From Pseudomonadota bacterium (lineage in GTDB: Bacteria; Pseudomonadota; Alphaproteobacteria; Rhodospirillales; Magnetospirillaceae), in assembly GCA_021781575.1 (NCBI GenBank), contig JAJXWP010000005.1:62001-126000 (forward strand): a DNA stretch of 64,000 nucleotides, in the 5' to 3' direction. A program made the position numbers and the translations under genes. Positions 54,316 through 62,313 of this stretch are shown here, one piece after another. Positions within the stretch are counted from its first letter, which is position 1. Each line of letters begins with the position of its first letter. The notes below the pieces were generated by a model. The model saw only the letters and a program-made list of their open reading frames with translations. It was not told where the DNA came from and made no database searches.

Positions 54316-55032
54316 TTACCTTCTGCCGGAGCCGGAACACCGGGCTCTTGAGCGGCGATGCCTGTCGACCGGGCCAGGCAAGGCCCTCAGCGCCTCTTCC
54401 TCCAGCGCTTTTTGGTGGCGGCGGACATAGCGCGCCAAGCCAACCACGGTGGCGGCGCCGACGGCCATGGTGACCCAACCGACCGGCCCGGCAAACCGAT
54501 GCGCTTGCTTGCCCAGCAGATAGGCCGAAGTGCCGTACAATGTTGCCCACACGACGCCCCCGGCCGCGTTGCTGATCAGAAAATACCTCCATGGCATGCG
54601 GTTGGCCCCTGCCAGCAGCGCCGCGAGGACGCGCAGCACTGCCACCAGGCGGCCCCAAAAGACCACCTTCCCCCCATGGCGAAGGAACAGATATTGGCCC
54701 AACTTGAGCTGGCGCTCGCCGATCCTGAGGCGCCGCCCGTAGCGGACCAGGAGGCGAAAGCCGAATTCACGGCCAATCCAATAGCCGAGGTTATCGCCCA
54801 TCACTGCGCCACCGGAGGCGGCGGCGATCACCAGCATGATATCAAGCCGACCCGTGCTGCCTGCGGCGATGGCCGCGCCAACCAAGGTCAGCTCTCCCGG
54901 AAGTGGAAGTCCCGCGCTTTCCAGAGCAACCAGGACGAACACCGCCCAATAGCCGTAATGAGCGACGAATTGTTCGACAGCCGAGGGCCTGACCAGCTCC
55001 AGCACCGTTCGCTCCGTGCTGATTATTGTCAA
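54316..55032 (-). CDS. DedA family membrane protein
   Basis: 238 residues. Family features: AVFVLVALESAGLPLPGELT, GDNLGYWIGREFGFRLL, the conserved arginine-containing FLRHGGKVVFWGRLVAVLRV and LAGANRMPWRYFLISNAAGG. DedA/VTT proteins are transporters or scramblases, some implicated in recycling undecaprenyl phosphate or phosphatidylethanolamine. About five hydrophobic segments are present and the tail is basic. The start is uncertain: TTG at 55032 is the longest reading. Divergent from a MarR-type gene. Confidence 0.87.
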   Translation of the reverse strand: MTIISTERTVLELVRPSAVEQFVAHYGYWAVFVLVALESAGLPLPGELTLVGAAIAAGSTGRLDIMLVIAAASGGAVMGDNLGYWIGREFGFRLLVRYGRRLRIGERQLKLGQYLFLRHGGKVVFWGRLVAVLRVLAALLAGANRMPWRYFLISNAAGGVVWATLYGTSAYLLGKQAHRFAGPVGWVTMAVGAATVVGLARYVRRHQKALEEEALRALPGPVDRHRRSRARCSGSGRR

Positions 55033-55130
55033 AAATCACTATTCGGCTCCAGGACATCGAGCAAAGATTTCATTGGCGCGGAATTGATTTGGGATTGCGT
55101 GTCGCCGGTTGCGCCCATATCATCAGGCCC

Positions 55131-55586
55131 GTGAGCGAGCCTTATTTCAACATAGTCCGCTTGGTCGAAAGACTGCACCGCCATTTTCTGGATGTGCTGA
55201 GAGCCGAGCTGCGCCGAATGAACGTTGAAGACATCAACGCGGTTCAGGCCCTTCTTCTGCACAACATCGGCGAAGACGATGTGGTCATCCGCGACCTTAA
55301 GGATCGCGGCTACTATCACGGGTCCAACGTATCCTATAACATCAAGAAGCTCACCGAGTTCGAGTACCTATCGCAGGAACGGTGTGCCCATGACCGCCGA
55401 TCGATTCGCCTCAAGCTGACCGACAAAGGCGCACGCCTGCGCGATGCCATCGGCGACCTTCAGAACCACCTCGCATCCAAGCTCGGCGCCGCCTCCGAAA
55501 TACAGGACGGGCTGGACGGGGCCGGGCATGCCTTGCTCCGCCTGGAGCGCATCTGGACCGATTTCATCCGTTACGGTCGCGAATAG
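55131..55586 (+). CDS. MarR-family winged-helix regulator (LdtR-like)
   Basis: 151 residues from GTG at 55131 (VSEPYFNIVRLVERLHRHFL); an ATG at 55026 in frame gives 35 more residues but overlaps the divergent dedA start region and looks non-conserved. The winged helix shows RRMNVEDINAVQALLLHNIG, VVIRDLKDRGYYHGSNVSYN and RRSIRLKLTDKGARLRDAIG. The YFNIVRLVERLHRHFLDVLR start resembles LdtR of Rhizobiales, which controls cell-wall L,D-transpeptidase genes. That role here is inferred by similarity only. Its end overlaps the convergent Sel1 gene by 16 bp. Confidence 0.78.
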   Translation: MSEPYFNIVRLVERLHRHFLDVLRAELRRMNVEDINAVQALLLHNIGEDDVVIRDLKDRGYYHGSNVSYNIKKLTEFEYLSQERCAHDRRSIRLKLTDKGARLRDAIGDLQNHLASKLGAASEIQDGLDGAGHALLRLERIWTDFIRYGRE

Positions 55587-56125
55587 CCCTCGGCCGGGGC
55601 CAGGCGGTGTTGTTCCGCCAATCTGTCGAGAAGCCGGGCCGCGTCGCGGTCTCCTCCTGCGGCGGCTTGGCGCAGCCAAAGCATCCCTTCGACCGCGTTC
55701 GCCTTCACGCCGCGGCCGTCCAGCGCCATTTCCCCCATGCGGCCACGGGCCTCTGCATTGCCGGCCTCGGCCGCGCGCTTGTACAGACCGAACGCCAGAC
55801 GACGATCCAGCGGGATGCCCCGGCCGAGTTCGGCGAATTGGCCGGCGCGAAGCAACGCCTGCGGCTCGCCGCGATCGGCGGCGGCTTTATACCAACGCCA
55901 TGCCGTAATGTCGCTTCGCGGCATTCCCCAGCCATTTTCAGCCATGCGCCCCAACAACAGGCAGGCTTCGACATTTCCCTGCTGGGCGAGCGGTCGAAGT
56001 TCGCTCAGCGCCGCAGCGTAATGCCCTGCGACCAAGGCTCTGCGCCCCTGGCCGAGGTCGGCCCAAGCGGCGCATGGCCAGCAGCAAACGGCGGCAACCA
56101 AACAGAGCAGCTTCGAACGCATCAT
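55571..56125 (-). CDS. Secreted Sel1-like repeat protein
   Basis: 184 residues from MMRSKLLCLVAAVCCWPCAA, a signal peptide cut after AWA; a longer in-frame start was rejected. Three to four Sel1 repeats follow (ACLLLGRMAENGWGMPRSDI, ALLRAGQFAELGRGIPLDRR, ARGRMGEMALDGRGVKANAV), a TPR-related scaffold for protein contacts in the periplasm. Partner unknown. The 3' end overlaps the convergent MarR gene. Confidence 0.85.
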   Translation of the reverse strand: MMRSKLLCLVAAVCCWPCAAWADLGQGRRALVAGHYAAALSELRPLAQQGNVEACLLLGRMAENGWGMPRSDITAWRWYKAAADRGEPQALLRAGQFAELGRGIPLDRRLAFGLYKRAAEAGNAEARGRMGEMALDGRGVKANAVEGMLWLRQAAAGGDRDAARLLDRLAEQHRLAPAEGYSRP

Positions 56126-56267
56126 GAATTCCTTGGCGGAAGGTTGGCTGTTTTCCCTATTATCAGGTAAAAATGGAAATAAAGAAGCGGCGGTGATCAC
56201 ACCGAGTCCGCCCACTCTTGAGGGTCACGAGGACAAAGACGGAAGGCGATCGCGCCAAAGGACTGCC

Positions 56268-57215
56268 ATGCCCGAACAGAGTGCGGATAAACATCAGACC
56301 GGCAGCCTGGCGCCCAGTTTTCGGGTTCTGCTGGTCTCGAAGGACAATCTTTTCGCCCGGATCGCGCGCACCAAGCTGGAAGGCTGGGGCTACTCGGTTC
56401 GCATCGAGGAGGACCTGGCGGCCGCCGCCCAGTGGTGCCGAGTGGATCCCTTCAACCTGGTCATCGTCGACTTCGACCTTCCCGACGGCGGCGGCGAGCG
56501 TTTGTGCCGTGAACTGCGTGAAACGCCGCGGCCGGATTACCTGTATCTGCTGGCCTATGGCAGCCCGGCCGACAAGGAGCACGCGATCCTAGCATTGGAG
56601 GCCGGTGCCGACAGCTATACCGTGAAACCCCTCCATCCGGCGGAACTGCGGCTGCGCCTGGAACAGGCCGGGCGGATACTGTCGGCCAACAAGGCACTTT
56701 TGCAGGACCAGGGAACCGATCTGGTCACCGGCCTGCTGGGCAGTCAGGCGTTCGAGCGTGTCTTCGCCGTTCTCTACGCCCAATGCCAACGAACCGGCAG
56801 TACCGGCAGCCTGATGTTCGTCGAGGTGATGCAGGCCGACGACCTGCGGCGCCGCCTTGGAGCGCCGGCGCTCGACACCATCGATGCCGAGTTGGCCCGC
56901 CGTCTGGCGGATGTGCCGCGGCAAAGCGATATCGTAACCCGGCTCGCTCCGGGCCGGTTCTGCTTGCTGCTGACCAATACCAGCAGCCTGCAATGCCATG
57001 TGGTGGTTCAACGCATCCGCCAGGCGCTGCAAAACCTTTGCGTCGTCATCGAGGGCAAGGCGCTGCTGCCGCGCATGAAAATTTCCATGACAGACTTCCC
57101 TGCACCGACATCAACACCGTCGCAACTGCTGGGGCGGTCGCCATCGGCGGCCATGGCGATCGTCGGGCCGGAAGATCCGCTGCCCGATGGCCCCCTTTTT
57201 CCGACGGCTCTCTAG
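56268..57215 (+). CDS. Response regulator with receiver domain and degenerate GGDEF-like domain
   Basis: 315 residues from MPEQSADKHQTGSLAPSFRV, preceded by GGA. The receiver domain (about 20-140) has phosphoacceptor D in NLVIVDFDLPDGGGERLCRE, the switch alanine/threonine region LLAYGSPADKEHAI and lysine in SYTVKPLHPAELRLR. The C-terminal part (about 150-290) keeps a GGDEF-like layout (DLVTGLLGSQAFERVFAVLY ... VTRLAPGRFCLLLTN), but the GG(D/E)EF motif is replaced by APGRF, so cyclic-di-GMP synthesis is unlikely. The TAG stop (57213-57215) lies in the CTAG of repeat copy B. Confidence 0.75.
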   Translation: MPEQSADKHQTGSLAPSFRVLLVSKDNLFARIARTKLEGWGYSVRIEEDLAAAAQWCRVDPFNLVIVDFDLPDGGGERLCRELRETPRPDYLYLLAYGSPADKEHAILALEAGADSYTVKPLHPAELRLRLEQAGRILSANKALLQDQGTDLVTGLLGSQAFERVFAVLYAQCQRTGSTGSLMFVEVMQADDLRRRLGAPALDTIDAELARRLADVPRQSDIVTRLAPGRFCLLLTNTSSLQCHVVVQRIRQALQNLCVVIEGKALLPRMKISMTDFPAPTSTPSQLLGRSPSAAMAIVGPEDPLPDGPLFPTAL

Positions 57216-57521
57216 GGGCAGTGACTTATTCAAAAGGTTCACTGCACCAGGTCTATCAAAGCCCCTCGCCAGGCGGGCGCGTCCGCGTCCTTGGCCGCGC
57301 CCGCAATGGGCGCTGGAACAAGGAAAACCGCCAGCCAGCCGCCGTTGAGGCGGCGGCCGTGCCGCCCGCTTGCGGGCAAACGACGCCCGCAGGGCGGCCC
57401 GGAGCTTTGCGGAGGGTGGGCGAAGCCCACAACGGTGCGGATGCACCCGCCCGGCGAGGGGCGAAAACCAAGGCTAGTGCACCGACACAAACTGAATCTT
57501 CAGTTTGTGTCGGTGCACTAG
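57212..57521. repeat. MITE-like modular repeat, copy B, inverted relative to copy A
   Basis: Begins CTAG at 57212 and ends CTAG at 57518-57521. It carries the shorter hairpin at the left (57219-57250) and the 44-48-bp perfect-arm hairpin (GTGCACCGACACAAACTGAA ... TTCAGTTTGTGTCGGTGCAC) at the right. Its core shares both segments of copy A, but one of them is inverted relative to the ends. Both terminal CTAGs provide TAG stops: for the response-regulator gene on the left and for the CpaC-like gene on the right. Confidence 0.82.
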
Positions 57522-58039
57522 CGCCCGGTCGGCGGCACCGGATTGGCCGGTACGGGACTGAACGCACTTGCCTGGGGCTGCTGGGCGATCGGCTGAACCG
57601 ACGGCGATGCCGCCGGAGCGCCGCCGCCGGCCGCGTTCGCCTCCGGCGAGGGCACCCGCAGACACCGGTTGCCCACGCAGGAGTAGTCCCTGGTGACCGG
57701 TCCGTCGGCACCCGGGACATGGACGGCGACGTGGCGGTCCGATCCGGTGGTGACCACCAGGCTCAGCGACAGTAGCGGACGGTCGTTGTCATCCAAAGCA
57801 ATGAGGTTGGTTTCCCCCGGCGCCTTGCCGAAGATATACAGCAGCCTCGGGCTTTCCAAGCTGACATCGGCGATGCCTGGATTGCCGACGATCAGCCGCC
57901 GCACCGGCTTGGCCAGGTGGATCACCCGCGCCTTGTCGTAGATCACCACCATGAGCGGGCCATCCGCGGCCCGCACCGCATCGCCGAGGCAAACCGCCGC
58001 GCTGAGCGCGATTGCCAGAACTGCAGCCGTCTTAACCAT
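57518..58039 (-). CDS. Secreted protein with CpaC/RcpA N-terminal domain only
   Basis: 173 residues from MVKTAAVLAIALSAAVCLGD, a signal peptide cut after VRA. The mature N-terminal ~90 residues (VIHLAKPVRRLIVGNPGIAD, SPRLLYIFGKAPGETNLIAL) match the pilus-assembly N-terminal domain (BON/N0-like) of CpaC/RcpA secretins. The secretin pore domain is absent; instead there is a short Cys-containing stretch (DYSCVGNRCLRVP) and an alanine/proline/glutamine-rich tail. It is probably a Tad-system accessory in the periplasm. Its TAG stop lies in the terminal CTAG of repeat copy B. Confidence 0.78.
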   Translation of the reverse strand: MVKTAAVLAIALSAAVCLGDAVRAADGPLMVVIYDKARVIHLAKPVRRLIVGNPGIADVSLESPRLLYIFGKAPGETNLIALDDNDRPLLSLSLVVTTGSDRHVAVHVPGADGPVTRDYSCVGNRCLRVPSPEANAAGGGAPAASPSVQPIAQQPQASAFSPVPANPVPPTGR

Positions 58040-58154
58040 GCCGGATCTCCCCCGCTTCAGCGGCGCTGAGGTAGCGTTTCCCCGCTGTAGTTTCCTCAAA
58101 CAATCTGCCGTATCCTCCATCGGGCATGCTGCCCCTTACCTTTGGATATGGCCC

Positions 58155-58928
58155 ATGATTCGTAGTCTTGCCTTCGCAACGCTGGGCGCCACTTTGACCC
58201 TTGCCGCCTGTGCCGGCCTGGACACCTCGACGACGGAAAGCCAGGACAAGCAGTCCGAACTGGTGGACGCGGCGACACGCAACGCCGCTCAGGCCGCCGA
58301 GGCCGCCTACGACTATCGGACGGCCGCCGCCAGTTGGAACACGCTCTTCCAACGCCACCCCAACGATGCTGGTCTGGCGTTGGCCCTGGCCCGCGACCTG
58401 CGCTATAACGGGCAACCGCAGCAAGCGATCACGATCGCCGGCGGGTTCCTCGAACGGCATGGCGCCTCGCCCGCCCTGCTCGCCGAACTCGGCAAGGGCT
58501 ATCTGGCCGCCGATCGGCTGCCCCTGGCTGAGCAGGCGCTGCGCCGCGCCGCCAAAGCCGCGCCGCGGGACTGGGAAGCACAGTCGGCCCTGGGGGTGGC
58601 GCTGGACTACCAGGGAAAATACACGGCCGCCCAGCAGGCTTATGCGCTGGCTCTGCAAGCCTCGCCCGACAACCCGATCATTCTCAACAACCTGGGCCTG
58701 TCGCAAGCCGAGGCGGGGCAATTGGCCGCCGCCCAGGCAACCTTGCAGAAGGCGGCAGATCAGCCGGCGGCCACCGCCCAGGTCCGCCAGAACTTGGCGC
58801 TCCTGAAGGCGCTGGCCGGTGACTTCGACTCCGCCGAACGACTGTCCCGTCAGGATCTGCCGCCCGACGCCGTGCGCGCCAATGCCGCCTATTACCGGCT
58901 GCTGGCCGGCGCGGCACGTGTGCCGTGA
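58155..58928 (+). CDS. tadD: TadD-like TPR lipoprotein
   Basis: 257 residues from MIRSLAFATLGATLTLAACA, a lipoprotein signal with the cysteine at 19. At least five TPR units follow (NAAQAAEAAYDYRTAAASWN, ALALARDLRYNGQPQQAITI, LLAELGKGYLAADRLPLAEQ, AQSALGVALDYQGKYTAAQQ, ILNNLGLSQAEAGQLAAAQA). TadD is a Flp pilus assembly pilotin-like lipoprotein. The gene is divergent from the CpaC-like gene and convergent with tadC. Confidence 0.85.
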   Translation: MIRSLAFATLGATLTLAACAGLDTSTTESQDKQSELVDAATRNAAQAAEAAYDYRTAAASWNTLFQRHPNDAGLALALARDLRYNGQPQQAITIAGGFLERHGASPALLAELGKGYLAADRLPLAEQALRRAAKAAPRDWEAQSALGVALDYQGKYTAAQQAYALALQASPDNPIILNNLGLSQAEAGQLAAAQATLQKAADQPAATAQVRQNLALLKALAGDFDSAERLSRQDLPPDAVRANAAYYRLLAGAARVP

Positions 58929-58946
58929 AGCGACTCTGATCATCGC

Positions 58947-59912
58947 TCAATGCCCGGCCATGATGCGGCTGACCTGGATCGCCGCCGGCCCGATGATGAC
59001 GATGAACAGTACCGGCAGGAAGAAGATGATCATCGGCACGGTGAGCTTCGCCGGCAGCGCCGCTGCCTTCTTTTCCGCAAGCGCCATGCGCGCCTCGCGG
59101 TTCTCCTGCGACAACACCCGCAACGCTACCGACACCGGCGTGCCGTAACGCTCGGTCTGCACCAGCGCTGTGCACAACGACTTGACGGCCGCAAGCCCGG
59201 TCCGTTCGGCGAGGTTCTCGTAGGCCTGCCGACGATCGCCGAGGAAGGCCAATTCGGCCGAGGTCAAGGCGATTTCTTCGGCGATGACCGGAGCGCTGGT
59301 CGCCATTTCCTCGGTCACCCGCTGAAAGGCGGTTTCGACGGACACGCCCGCCTCGACGCAGATGACCATCAGATCAAGAGCGTCCGGGAAAGCTCGCGAC
59401 AGAGCGAACTGACGGCGCTTGATGGCGTTGGTCAGCAGGATGCTGGGCAGGTAGGCGCCGAAAACCGCCGCCAGCAGGCAAACGACCAATTTGGACGATA
59501 CCTTCCAGGTGGCGAAGCCGGGCGCCGAAAGATACAGAAGCGCCAGCACCAGCATGGCGATCGGTACGACAACGCGGGCGAACACGAAAACGACGGCGGC
59601 CGATTGCCGCCGCCACCCGGCCTGTGCAAGCCTGGCCTTGAGCTCCTTGTCTTCGATCAGGTTCTGCAGTTTCAGTCGATCGAGCACCGCTTTCATCAGG
59701 CCGACATGACGTTTCGCCTGGAATCGGGCACCCCGTCCTTGCAAAGCCGCTCGCTGACGGGCCGAAAGCTCCCGCCGCCGGGCGGCCACCGCCTTGAGGC
59801 GCGAGGCCAGATTGTCCCGCTGCAGGAAGGGCAAGCCGGCGGCCACCACCGAAATGAAGGCGGCAAACGCGGCCATTCCGACGATGACGGTGGAGAGATC
59901 GGGCAGGGTCAT
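58947..59912 (-). CDS. tadC: Tad secretion system inner-membrane protein TadC
   Basis: 321 residues of the type II secretion F family. Three or four transmembrane segments (near 5-25, 105-125, 130-150, 295-318) surround a cytoplasmic domain with LSRAFPDALDLMVICVEAGV, SVETAFQRVTEEMA and LRVLSQENREARMALAEKKA. It forms the platform with TadB on which the ATPase TadA acts. Overlaps tadB by 4 bp. Confidence 0.92.
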   Translation of the reverse strand: MTLPDLSTVIVGMAAFAAFISVVAAGLPFLQRDNLASRLKAVAARRRELSARQRAALQGRGARFQAKRHVGLMKAVLDRLKLQNLIEDKELKARLAQAGWRRQSAAVVFVFARVVVPIAMLVLALLYLSAPGFATWKVSSKLVVCLLAAVFGAYLPSILLTNAIKRRQFALSRAFPDALDLMVICVEAGVSVETAFQRVTEEMATSAPVIAEEIALTSAELAFLGDRRQAYENLAERTGLAAVKSLCTALVQTERYGTPVSVALRVLSQENREARMALAEKKAAALPAKLTVPMIIFFLPVLFIVIIGPAAIQVSRIMAGH

Positions 59913-60907
59913 ATGTCGAATTGGATCATCTGACGCATCACCAGCACGCCGGTGCCCATGATGCAGACGCCGAGGAACAGCAGGAAATGCCCAATGTCGG
60001 TGCGGAACAGCGTACCGATGTAATCCGGTGCAACGACACTCAGAATCAGACCGACGATGATCGGCAGAGAGCCGATGATCCCCGCCGAGGCCTTGGCCTC
60101 GCTGGACATCGCCTGAACCTTGTCGCGCATGCGTTTGCGCGCCCGCAATACCTCTGAAAGCTTGGCTAGGGTTTCCGCCAGATTGCCGCCGGTGGTCTGC
60201 TGGATGGCGATCACGATGGCGAAAAAACGCAACTCGGCGGTGGGCACGCGATCGATCGCCTTCTGCAGCGCATCGTCAAGCGTCAGGCCGAGGCGCTGCG
60301 CCTCGACCATGAGGCGGAATTCGGTGCCCACCGGATCGGGCATCTCGCGGGCGATCATGGCAAAACATTCGCCGACCGGCAGGCCCGAGCGGATGCCTCG
60401 CACGATGACGTCGATGGCATCAGCGAAATGGCCGGTGAACCTCTTGAGGCGACGGCCGATCAGGGTCTTGAGGAGAAGGCGCGGCAGGCCGAGCCCGGCG
60501 GCGATGGCGAAGGCGACGATGCCGAGCGGCGGCAAAGCCGCGACATAGGCCAGCGTGGCAGCCAGAAGGCCGGCCAGGATACTGCCCGAGACAAACTGTC
60601 GCACGGTGATTGACCACCCCGCCTGGGTCAATTCCTCGCGCAGCTTGTAGCCGCGTTTCTTGAGGCGGGCATCTTCCAGTTCCTTCAATTTGGCGTGCAC
60701 CGCCTTGCGGCGTGGTGCCGGGGCGGCGGCCCCGGCCTTGGAAACCGCCGGTTCCTTTCCCTTCACTCCGCCGATCGTCTGGCTGATTCTCCGGCGCAAT
60801 CGGGCCTTCGGACCGTAGACGACGGAATAGACGAGGACACCGGCCACGGCACCGACCAGCAGGAGCACCGTGACGAAGAGGAGCAGGCCGGTCGGCAGGC
60901 CATTCAT
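59909..60907 (-). CDS. tadB: Tad secretion system inner-membrane protein TadB
   Basis: 332 residues from [20 protein letters not shown] at 60907; the much longer open frame upstream is antisense-type sequence within tadA. Type II secretion F domain with FTGHFADAIDVIVRGIRSGL, AQRLGLTLDDALQKAIDRVP and AIVIAIQQTTGGNLAETLAK. It has a long basic N-terminal cytoplasmic linker. Overlaps tadA by 4 bp and tadC by 4 bp, so tadA-tadB-tadC are translationally coupled. Confidence 0.92.
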   Translation of the reverse strand: MNGLPTGLLLFVTVLLLVGAVAGVLVYSVVYGPKARLRRRISQTIGGVKGKEPAVSKAGAAAPAPRRKAVHAKLKELEDARLKKRGYKLREELTQAGWSITVRQFVSGSILAGLLAATLAYVAALPPLGIVAFAIAAGLGLPRLLLKTLIGRRLKRFTGHFADAIDVIVRGIRSGLPVGECFAMIAREMPDPVGTEFRLMVEAQRLGLTLDDALQKAIDRVPTAELRFFAIVIAIQQTTGGNLAETLAKLSEVLRARKRMRDKVQAMSSEAKASAGIIGSLPIIVGLILSVVAPDYIGTLFRTDIGHFLLFLGVCIMGTGVLVMRQMIQFDI

Positions 60908-62307
60908 TCTTCCAGCGCCTCCGCAAGGTCGCGCTCCAGGCCGAAATACTTGGCTCGATCCCAGAATTTTGGCCTCAATCCGGTCGGAGCATGGCGGCCG
61001 ATGATGCGGCCTTGGCTGTCCTCGCCCTGAATCTCGAACACATAGAGATCCTGCAAGGTCACTACGTCGCCTTCCATGCCGACCACCTCGGTGACATGCG
61101 TGATCCGTCGGGACCCGTCGCGCAGCCGAGCCGCCTGGATGATCACCTGAATGGCTCCAGCGATCTGTTCGCGCACGGTTTTGCTGGGCAGGTTGTAGCC
61201 TCCCATGGCGATCATGTTCTCGATACGGCTGATGCATTCGCGGGGGTTGTTGGCGTGGATGGTGCCCATCGAGCCGTCATGCCCCGTATTCATCGCCTGC
61301 AGCAGGTCGAAAGCCTCGGCGCCGCGCACTTCACCGACGATGATGCGTTCGGGACGCATGCGAAGGCAGTTCCGCACCAGGTCGCGCATGGTCACCGCGC
61401 CGACCCCTTCCAGGTTGGGCGGCCGGGTCTCCAACCGAACCACATGCGGCTGCTGGAGTTGCAGTTCGGCGGCATCCTCGCAGGTGATCACCCGCTCGCC
61501 CTTATCGATATAGCGGGTCAGGCAGTTGAGCAGCGTCGTCTTGCCGGAACCGGTTCCCCCGGAGATGATCGTATTGATCCGGGCGGCGCCGATCACCTGC
61601 AGGAGGCTCGCCCCTTTCGGCGTGATGCTGCCATAACTGACGAGCCTTTCCAGGGTCAGCTTGTCTTTCTTGAATTTCCGGATGGTCAGGGCCGGCCCGT
61701 CGATAGACAGCGGCGGCGCGATCACATTGACGCGCGAACCATCCATCAGACGGGCGTCGCAAATCGGGCTGGCCTCGTCGACCCGACGGCCCACCGCCGA
61801 GACAATACGTTGGCAGATGTTCATCAACTGGGCGTTGTCGCGGAACCGCACCTCGGTCAATTCGATGCGCCCGCCCGTCTCGATGTAGACCTTGTCGGCG
61901 CCATTGACCATGATGTCGGCGATATCGTCCCGGGCAAGCAGCGGTTCGAGCGGACCAAGGCCCAACACATCGTTGCAGATGTCGGTGATCACCAGCTGCT
62001 GCTCGGATGCCGACAACACCATGGCACGCATGCTGATGATCTCGGAGACGATGTCCGAAATCTCCTCGCGCACCGCCACCGGATCGAGCTTGCCCAACTC
62101 GGTCAGGTCAACCGAGTCAATCAGATCATTGAACACGGCGACCTTCACGTCCTGCAGCCGCTGGTCCATTTCAGACCCCTTGGCGACAGGAGGCGAAGGC
62201 TGCACCGCGGCGGGTCGGGCCTCGGCAAGGACCGGCTCCGGCGGATGCGCCGGCCAGGCCTCCGTCTTGGCGGCTCCGTCAGGGGGAGCGGTGCGCTTGC
62301 CGAACAT
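60904..62307 (-). CDS. tadA: Tad pilus assembly ATPase TadA (CpaF)
   Basis: 467 residues of the type II/IV secretion ATPase (GspE/VirB11-like) family. Walker A is [20 protein letters not shown], Asp-box [20 protein letters not shown], Walker B-like [20 protein letters not shown] and the His box [20 protein letters not shown] are all intact. The N-terminal ~60 residues are proline/alanine-rich. It powers Flp pilus assembly at the inner membrane. Encoded 6 bp after the cpaE-like gene. Confidence 0.95.
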   Translation of the reverse strand: MFGKRTAPPDGAAKTEAWPAHPPEPVLAEARPAAVQPSPPVAKGSEMDQRLQDVKVAVFNDLIDSVDLTELGKLDPVAVREEISDIVSEIISMRAMVLSASEQQLVITDICNDVLGLGPLEPLLARDDIADIMVNGADKVYIETGGRIELTEVRFRDNAQLMNICQRIVSAVGRRVDEASPICDARLMDGSRVNVIAPPLSIDGPALTIRKFKKDKLTLERLVSYGSITPKGASLLQVIGAARINTIISGGTGSGKTTLLNCLTRYIDKGERVITCEDAAELQLQQPHVVRLETRPPNLEGVGAVTMRDLVRNCLRMRPERIIVGEVRGAEAFDLLQAMNTGHDGSMGTIHANNPRECISRIENMIAMGGYNLPSKTVREQIAGAIQVIIQAARLRDGSRRITHVTEVVGMEGDVVTLQDLYVFEIQGEDSQGRIIGRHAPTGLRPKFWDRAKYFGLERDLAEALEE

Positions 62308-62313
62308 GGCTCC

